DNA of 64,000 nucleotides, taken from Siniperca chuatsi (lineage: Eukaryota; Chordata; Actinopteri; Centrarchiformes; Sinipercidae). Positions 63,930-64,000 of the stretch are shown piece by piece; position 1 is the first letter of the stretch; every line of letters starts with the position of its first letter. A model generated the notes under the pieces. It ran no database searches. It was not told the DNA's origin and saw only the letters and a list, made by a program, of their open reading frames with translations. A program made the position numbers and the translations under genes. Location: NCBI RefSeq assembly GCF_020085105.1, contig NC_058046.1, positions 17,446,675 through 17,510,674 of the forward strand, given 5' to 3'.

Positions 63930-63965
<36 letters not shown>

Positions 63966-64000
63966 GGGTGTATGAGCGTATGAAGGTGGATCAGCGTAAG
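52688..64000 (+). CDS. jmy: Junction-mediating and regulatory protein (JMY), 5' part
   Basis: p53/p300 cofactor and actin nucleation-promoting factor that shuttles between nucleus and cytoplasm. Exons in the window: 52688-53521 (278 codons), 58013-58186, 63209-63359, and 63966 running past 64000. The start [20 protein letters not shown] matches human MSFALEETLESDWVAVRP. Conserved blocks include [20 protein letters not shown] near residues 28-47, [40 protein letters not shown] and [13 protein letters not shown]. The region between about 60 and 170 is diverged and low in complexity, as usual. The coiled coil begins in exon 2. The polyproline and WH2/CA actin-binding end lie outside the window. 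Phases agree at each junction. Exon 4 follows a (GT)n tract. Confidence 0.95.
54160..54400. mobile_element. Fish retroposon tail
   Basis: AGAAATACTTTATTGATCCC and AGAGGGGAAACTC are the hallmark of the 3' end of an abundant teleost LINE/SINE tail. GTACAAAGTGGAT-like units repeat after it. No open reading frame is present. Exact family not assigned. Confidence 0.6.
54988..55560 (-). mobile_element. Tc1-like DNA transposon copy, internally rearranged
   Basis: The left end AGTGGTGTGCAAATGTTTTT is a Tc1-type terminal repeat beside a TA. From about 55470 down to 55190 the minus strand encodes the transposase C-terminus ([16 protein letters not shown], then a stop codon within the terminal part). 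From about 55467 to 55545 the plus strand carries a more upstream part of the same gene (CATCCAAAGAACTGCAGGCC to CATGACTCCACCA). Most of the catalytic core is missing and the two parts face each other, so the copy suffered a deletion with inversion and is dead. Confidence 0.8.
58397..58427. repeat. (AC)n microsatellite
   Basis: About 15 AC units. Confidence 0.95.
58923..58955. repeat. (AC)n microsatellite
   Basis: About 16 AC units. Confidence 0.95.
60502..60573 (-). tRNA. tRNA-Gln (CTG) inside jmy intron 2
   Basis: 72 nt, identical over its full length, as far as I can see, to the tRNA at 49143-49214. Anticodon loop CTCTGAA. TTTT terminator at 60495-60492. It lies antisense in a jmy intron and has its own internal pol III promoter boxes. 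Confidence 0.95.
61227..61253 (-). pseudogene. Half tRNA-Gln relic
   Basis: 27 bp (AGTCCAGAGTGCTAACCATT onward to CACCAT) match the 5' half of the tRNA-Gln genes exactly, covering the D-arm and the start of the anticodon stem. The 3' half and the acceptor pairing are absent. It is a truncated tRNA copy, 650 bp from the intact intronic gene. Confidence 0.7.
63360..63965. other. jmy intron 3
   Basis: A 606-bp intron with nothing recognisable except a GT microsatellite at 63923-63962 that runs directly into the exon 4 acceptor. Confidence 0.85.
63923..63962. repeat. (GT)n microsatellite at the jmy exon 4 acceptor
   Basis: About 18 GT units, one interrupted by C, ending in GTGTGTAG, where AG is the splice acceptor at 63964-63965. 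The tract takes the place of the usual polypyrimidine run. Confidence 0.9.

Overview
This window is nuclear DNA from a ray-finned fish, most likely a percomorph teleost. It carries six multi-exon vertebrate genes with short GT-AG introns, many teleost-type non-autonomous DNA transposons (hAT-like and Tc1-like), and dense microsatellites. I rebuilt exons by matching the reading frame and splice sites of each segment to the family proteins as I remember them; no alignment program was run.

Layout: a GATA/GACA microsatellite lies at the left edge. unc45b (minus strand, 1033-8467) encodes a muscle myosin chaperone. A non-coding gap of about 4 kb holds its probable promoter and a CTCF-like motif. 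kif2a (plus, 12552-30539) encodes a kinesin-13 microtubule depolymerase; its long introns hold most of the MITEs. A 3.7 kb gap follows, then dimt1 (minus, 34242-37413; 18S rRNA dimethyltransferase) and, 285 bp further on and on the same strand, cenph (minus, 37699-40307; inner kinetochore). A 4.5 kb gap with a MITE, a LINE fragment and an ACGT-rich stretch leads to a bhmt-like gene (plus, 44829-48170; betaine-homocysteine methyltransferase). Next come two tRNA-Gln genes, a decayed copy of bhmt exon 7 and an unusual inverted-repeat insertion. The 5' part of jmy (plus, from 52688 past the right edge) closes the window; its intron 2 carries a third tRNA-Gln gene and a tRNA-Gln relic.

The protein genes do not form one pathway. 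kif2a, dimt1, cenph, bhmt and jmy all have human orthologues on chromosome 5q, so this is conserved synteny; unc45b (human chromosome 17) marks a rearrangement boundary. I found no CRISPR array, operon, prokaryote-like defence locus or intact viral element. The most unusual items are the near-perfect 157-bp foldback in cenph, the 288-bp inverted insertion with 13-bp target duplications near 51 kb, the bhmt-like enzyme lacking the usual C-terminal tail, and the tRNA-Gln cluster.
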